DNA of 64,000 bases from Streptomyces narbonensis (GTDB lineage: Bacteria > Actinomycetota > Actinomycetes > Streptomycetales > Streptomycetaceae), in assembly GCF_014649015.1 (NCBI RefSeq), contig NZ_BMSF01000005.1, forward strand, positions 361,163 to 425,162, given 5' to 3'. Below are positions 61,319 through 64,000 of this stretch, piece after piece. The position numbers and the translations under genes are program-made. Position 1 is the stretch's first letter. The number at the start of each line of letters is the position of its first letter. Under the pieces are notes generated by a model. That model ran no database searches. It was given only the letters and a program-made list of their open reading frames with translations, and had not been told where the DNA came from.

Positions 61319-61509
61319 GCCAACCGTCAGTCACCGCCGTCGACCAGATCTCCGAAGTTTACGACGGCCGCCTCTGCCTGCCCGCAGCAGCCCGCTGATC
61401 CTCGACGCCCATAGGCCCGGAGACGTGGCCCAGCACACCGGGGTGCGTGCCCCGTCCCGTAGTCCGCAGTATGAGATGCCCTTCCGGGCGGCAGCCGGGT
61501 TCTGCCAGC

Positions 61510-61575
61510 ATGGCCCGCATGCAGCAGCCGCTGATTATCAACGGCAGCGTGCCGGCACCGAGCCCGCAGGAGTAA
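61510..61575 (+). CDS. Putative attenuator leader peptide (Leu-Ile-Ile...Val)
   Basis: A 21-codon open frame, MARMQQPLIINGSVPAPSPQ plus a final Glu codon, then TAA. It contains consecutive Leu-Ile-Ile codons CTG-ATT-ATC, with ATT rare in high-GC actinobacteria, and a Val shortly after. It precedes an intrinsic terminator by 28 bp and an ACT-domain gene by 100 bp, the layout of ribosome-mediated attenuation of branched-chain amino-acid genes. There is no strong ribosome site, so translation is inferred. Confidence 0.6.
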   Translation: MARMQQPLIINGSVPAPSPQE

Positions 61576-61602
61576 CCCTCCCTGGTTCACCGCCCGCACG
61601 CA

Positions 61603-61637
61603 GACCTCTCGCGCCTCGCGAGGGGTCTTTTCGTTTT
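61603..61637 (+). terminator. Intrinsic terminator in ACT-gene leader (attenuator)
   Basis: GACCTCTCGCG and CGCGAGGGGTC form an 11-bp stem (one G-U) with loop CCT, followed by TTTTCGTTTT. A true U-rich intrinsic terminator is unusual in streptomycetes and lies upstream of, not after, a gene. This points to attenuation. Confidence 0.8.
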
Positions 61638-61675
61638 CCGGGCCCACCACGGCCCCATAGACAGGACCACCACAC

Positions 61676-61978
61676 ATGGAACACGCCCGTCTCAACGTCA
61701 CCCTCCGGCCCGGCCCCGGAACGCTCGCACGTCTTGCCGCGACCCTCAGCAACCACCACGTGCTCGACCTCGCGTACACCGCCTCATCACCGGCCTCAGC
61801 TACGGCCGTCGTACGCGTACCGCGCGCCGACGCCCCGCGCGCACAGCACAAGCTGCGCAGACTCATCGACGTGATCGACGTGATCGACGTGTTGGTGGAT
61901 CCCGCTTCGGCCAGCACCGCAGGAGGTCCAGACCTTCCCATCTCCCAAGATTCCGCCACTGGTGCAGCCCGCCCGTGA
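61676..61978 (+). CDS. ACT-domain small protein (IlvM/acetolactate synthase regulatory-like)
   Basis: 100 aa from ATG 61676. MEHARLNVTLRPGPGTLARL, ATAVVRVPRADAPRAQHKLR and RLIDVIDV form a single ACT fold similar to IlvM-type regulatory subunits (xxPxtLxRvxxvxxxRgf...KLxkLVDVxxV). Residues after 80 are a disordered tail. A perfect 9-base tandem repeat (GTGATCGAC) duplicates VID. ACT domains bind amino acids and regulate enzymes such as acetolactate synthase, but no catalytic ilvB-like gene adjoins. Leader peptide and terminator upstream suggest control by branched-chain amino-acid supply. Confidence 0.75.
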   Translation: MEHARLNVTLRPGPGTLARLAATLSNHHVLDLAYTASSPASATAVVRVPRADAPRAQHKLRRLIDVIDVIDVLVDPASASTAGGPDLPISQDSATGAARP

Positions 61979-62165
61979 ACGGTTCGGCCGATGCCATGAG
62001 CAACGTGGTCCCCTCCCGCACCGCCAGTCTCACCCCGCCCCCGGATTCTGAACGATCACATGTCCGCTCACCCGGACAGAGCGGTGTTCGTGAGCAGGCG
62101 GAAAGTGCAGGAGCAATAGTCAAGAGTTGTGGGTGAGTTGATTTGAGCTCTCATTGCGGTGGTTG

Positions 62166-62690
62166 AGGGCGGTCCTGGCAGTGGGGTTCGTCTTCGACTC
62201 CACCCGTACCGCCAGCGATCTGGTGTTCAACGGTCACTTCGAGCAGTACCCGAACATCCCATGGATCTTCACCCACGGCGGCGGCACTCTGCCGCTGATG
62301 GCCGAACGCATGGAACTGTTCCGCAGCGTGTTCGCCTCCAGCACCAACACCTCACCCGGCACGGACCCCGCCGGCCCCGTCCCGGAGCAGATCAGCCGCC
62401 TGTGGTTCGACACGGCAGGCACCCCCTTCCCCTACCAGGTCCCCGCCGTCGCCAGCGCCTTCGGTACGGAGCGGCTGCTGTACGGCAGCGACTTCTGCTT
62501 CACCCCGGCGACCGGAGCGATGCAGCAGATCGCCTCCATCGACGCCGCACCCCAACCGGACGGCGGCACCTGGCGCACCCGCACGACCCGCAACGCCCCC
62601 GGTGTCTTCGCCGCGTACGCGGCCGGGCTGCCCCTCGCAGCGGGCGGCCGCGGGGCTGAGAACCTACCCCTTCGGGACGCTCCTGAAAGG
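62166..62690 (+). pseudogene. C-terminal relic of amidohydrolase (ACMSD-like)
   Basis: A frame reads VFDSTRTASDLVFNGHFEQY, PNIPWIFTHGGGTLPLMAER, SRLWFDTAGTPFPYQVPAVA, and TERLLYGSDFCFTP. These are the late parts of amidohydrolase-2 family enzymes, with the metal His in HGGG and catalytic Asp in YGSDF. The N-terminal HxH metal motif and first half of the barrel are gone. Downstream sequence to 62840 has no homology. Confidence 0.75.
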
Positions 62691-62943
62691 AAGTTCAGGG
62701 CACTGGACCCGATCTTTGCCGGGCGGCGCCCGGGCGGCGTTGTGCCGGTCCACGACGATCTCCCCCGTGTTCGCTTGTTCGGTCATCTCGACGACCCGGC
62801 CTGGCTTCGGAGCGTGGTGGCCCGGGGTGTTGGTCGGTGAGGCGGTTCCGTACGAAGGCTGGGTCGTCAGCGTGCTCTCGTTGGTGTGGCAGGGTGGTGG
62901 GCATGTGGGCCTTCGGGGCCCGAGAACGTGAGAGAGGTATGTC

Positions 62944-63147
62944 GTGAACGAGGCCGAGCTCAGGGCGCTGTTCGACGAGATCGACAAGGATGGCGACGGG
63001 CGGATCAATATCGTCGAGCTGGCGGAGGGTTTCAAGGCCGAGGGCGCCCACGGGCACCTTTCGGAAGAGGTGAAGAAGGCTATGGCGGCCGACGCGAACC
63101 ACGACGGGGTCCTCGACTTCGACGAGTTCCGCACCCTGCTGAAGTAG
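62944..63147 (+). CDS. Small EF-hand calcium-binding protein
   Basis: 67 aa with two EF-hands. Loops are DKDGDGRINIVE (residues about 14-25) and DANHDGVLDFDE (about 50-61), both with the acidic ligands at positions 1, 3, 5 and 12 or a conservative replacement. The GTG at 62944 follows GAGAGAGG; an out-of-frame ATG just upstream is not used. No signal peptide, so it is cytosolic, like the Cab-type calcium buffers of streptomycetes. Ca2+ signalling or storage role. Confidence 0.88.
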   Translation: MNEAELRALFDEIDKDGDGRINIVELAEGFKAEGAHGHLSEEVKKAMAADANHDGVLDFDEFRTLLK

Positions 63148-63419
63148 CGTCAGGCCTGACAGCGCGAGCGTCTGGTCCTGCTCCATGCGCTCGCGCCCCG
63201 GGCGCGGGCCGGCGGCGTAGCCGCGGGCCCGCAGGCCGGGTTCGCCGGGGTCCCGGCGCATCGGCCCGGCGCCCGAAGTCTCCCAGCGCTCCTCCACCGC
63301 AGCCGTGACGGCCCGGGCGGAGATCAAACGGAACCGACAGAGCCCCCGGACTTCACCGAAGGCATGGATCGGCGCGGGTGAGGAAACTCTTCGTGGATCT
63401 GCAGCCTGAGGAGGGTGGG

Positions 63420-63595
63420 AATGTACGGCTTCCGCCTCTACTTCGCCTCGGACGCCCTCGGGAACAGCATCCCGATCACCGACGTCGCGGAGTGGATGGG
63501 CCGGAGCACTTCGCGTGCTCCGGGACGGCCGCGCGCGCCGGCCTCGCTCGTGACGAAGAGCTCTTCATGACCCTCGGCCCTTCCGAACGATCCTG
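63420..63595 (+). pseudogene. C-terminal relic of tyrosine recombinase
   Basis: MYGFRLYFASDALGNSIPIT followed by DVAEWMGRSTS matches the catalytic HxLRHxFAS...G.xIxxVxexxGH region of tyrosine recombinases. The catalytic His/Arg read G-F-R and the frame diverges before the Tyr. It lacks all else. A second recombinase relic (N-terminal) is at 25454-26030. Confidence 0.65.
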
Positions 63596-63636
63596 AGGAC
63601 GCGTTGGATGTCGGCGAGAGCGCCGACGCATGAAGA

Positions 63637-64000
63637 ATGGGGATTGTGCCTGTGGAACGCAGCGCCAAGAGGAATCTGTGGATGGGCCTCGGCGTTGCCG
63701 CCGTGATGATCGCGGCGGCAGGGCTGGTGTGGTTCAAGCCATGGGCTCTGTGGGTGGACGAGACGGTCAACGAATCGCTGCCCTCCGCGAGCGCACCCGC
63801 CATCACGTCCCCGGCCACGACCGCGACGGGCACGGCTTCGTCCACGTCGAAGGCCACCGCCCCCGCCGGTCCCGTCACTCTCGCGCAGGGCACGTTCGTC
63901 AGCCATGAACACGAGACCACCGGCACCGCGAAGGTCCTCCGGCTCGCGGACGGCAGCCACACCCTGCGTCTCGAGGGTCTCGACACGAGCAACGGCCCCG
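63637..64000 (+). CDS. DM13-domain membrane-anchored protein (cut by window end)
   Basis: The frame is open to the window edge. The start is uncertain among ATG 63637, GTG 63646 and GTG 63652. An N-terminal membrane helix (LWMGLGVAAVMIAAAGLVWF) is followed by a Ser/Thr/Ala-rich linker. The beginning of a DM13 domain follows: LAQGTFVSHEHETTGTAKVL, RLADGSHTLRLEGLDTSNGP. The SHxHxTxG and LDTSNGP texts are diagnostic. DM13 is thought to bind heme or carry electrons; an extracytoplasmic location is expected. The C-terminus is not in the window. Confidence 0.85.
   Translation, partial: MGIVPVERSAKRNLWMGLGVAAVMIAAAGLVWFKPWALWVDETVNESLPSASAPAITSPATTATGTASSTSKATAPAGPVTLAQGTFVSHEHETTGTAKVLRLADGSHTLRLEGLDTSNGP

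Overview
The window is high-GC actinobacterial DNA, almost certainly from a Streptomyces or close relative. Coding frames are rich in G/C at third positions, GTG and TTG starts are common, ribosome sites are AGGAGG-like, and many products are typical streptomycete families (streptogrisin-type protease, TIGR04222 protein, large LuxR regulator, delta-60 and FG-GAP secreted proteins, DUF389, DUF4241, DM13). No housekeeping operon is present. The many gene relics, insertion-sequence debris and secreted or conflict proteins suggest an accessory part of the chromosome, perhaps an arm; this placement is inference.

Layout. 0-6 kb: a decayed AbfB-domain secreted protein and a streptogrisin-like protease that share a 14-bp palindromic operator, a galM relic, a TIGR04222 membrane protein, and a divergent aldo/keto reductase-LysR pair. 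6-16 kb: a decay zone with a frameshifted GFA protein and relics of HNH, WYL, Kelch, RES and dehydrogenase genes. Within it lie a cold-shock gene with a structured leader, an IS5-type element in a CTAG site and, immediately beside it, a 171-bp palindromic MITE in another CTAG site. 16-30 kb: glutamate decarboxylase with a DUF389 membrane protein, a frameshifted phosphotransferase, a DUF4241 protein, a quinone oxidoreductase, and a TPR protein flanked by inverted relics of one transposase family. 30-43 kb: a delta-60/DUF11/calcium-repeat protein, a 990-aa LuxR regulator with a degenerate P-loop, a subtilase with a poly-C frameshift, a VOC protein, a pirin divergent from a carboxymuconolactone decarboxylase-like protein, a second small CTAG-flanked palindrome and an odd tRNA-like sequence. 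43-52 kb: a 2,491-aa RHS polymorphic toxin with signal peptide, DNRLRE, YD repeats, RHS core, PT-HINT and a C-terminal candidate nuclease, followed by a DUF4240 immunity gene. 52-57 kb: two tandem FG-GAP exported proteins. 57-64 kb: HEAT-repeat proteins, transposase relics, a vestigial type I-E CRISPR leader plus one repeat, an attenuator-controlled ACT-domain gene, an EF-hand protein and the start of a DM13 protein.

How the parts work together. The clearest functional unit is the secreted RHS toxin with its immunity gene, a contact or secreted inter-bacterial weapon. The second is the leader peptide, terminator and ACT-domain gene, which looks like a branched-chain amino-acid attenuation module detached from any ilv operon. 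Several genes look broken (GFA, APH, subtilase, AbfB and others). The single-base lesions in APH and the subtilase could be either decay or sequencing error. No biosynthetic gene cluster and no cas genes are visible.
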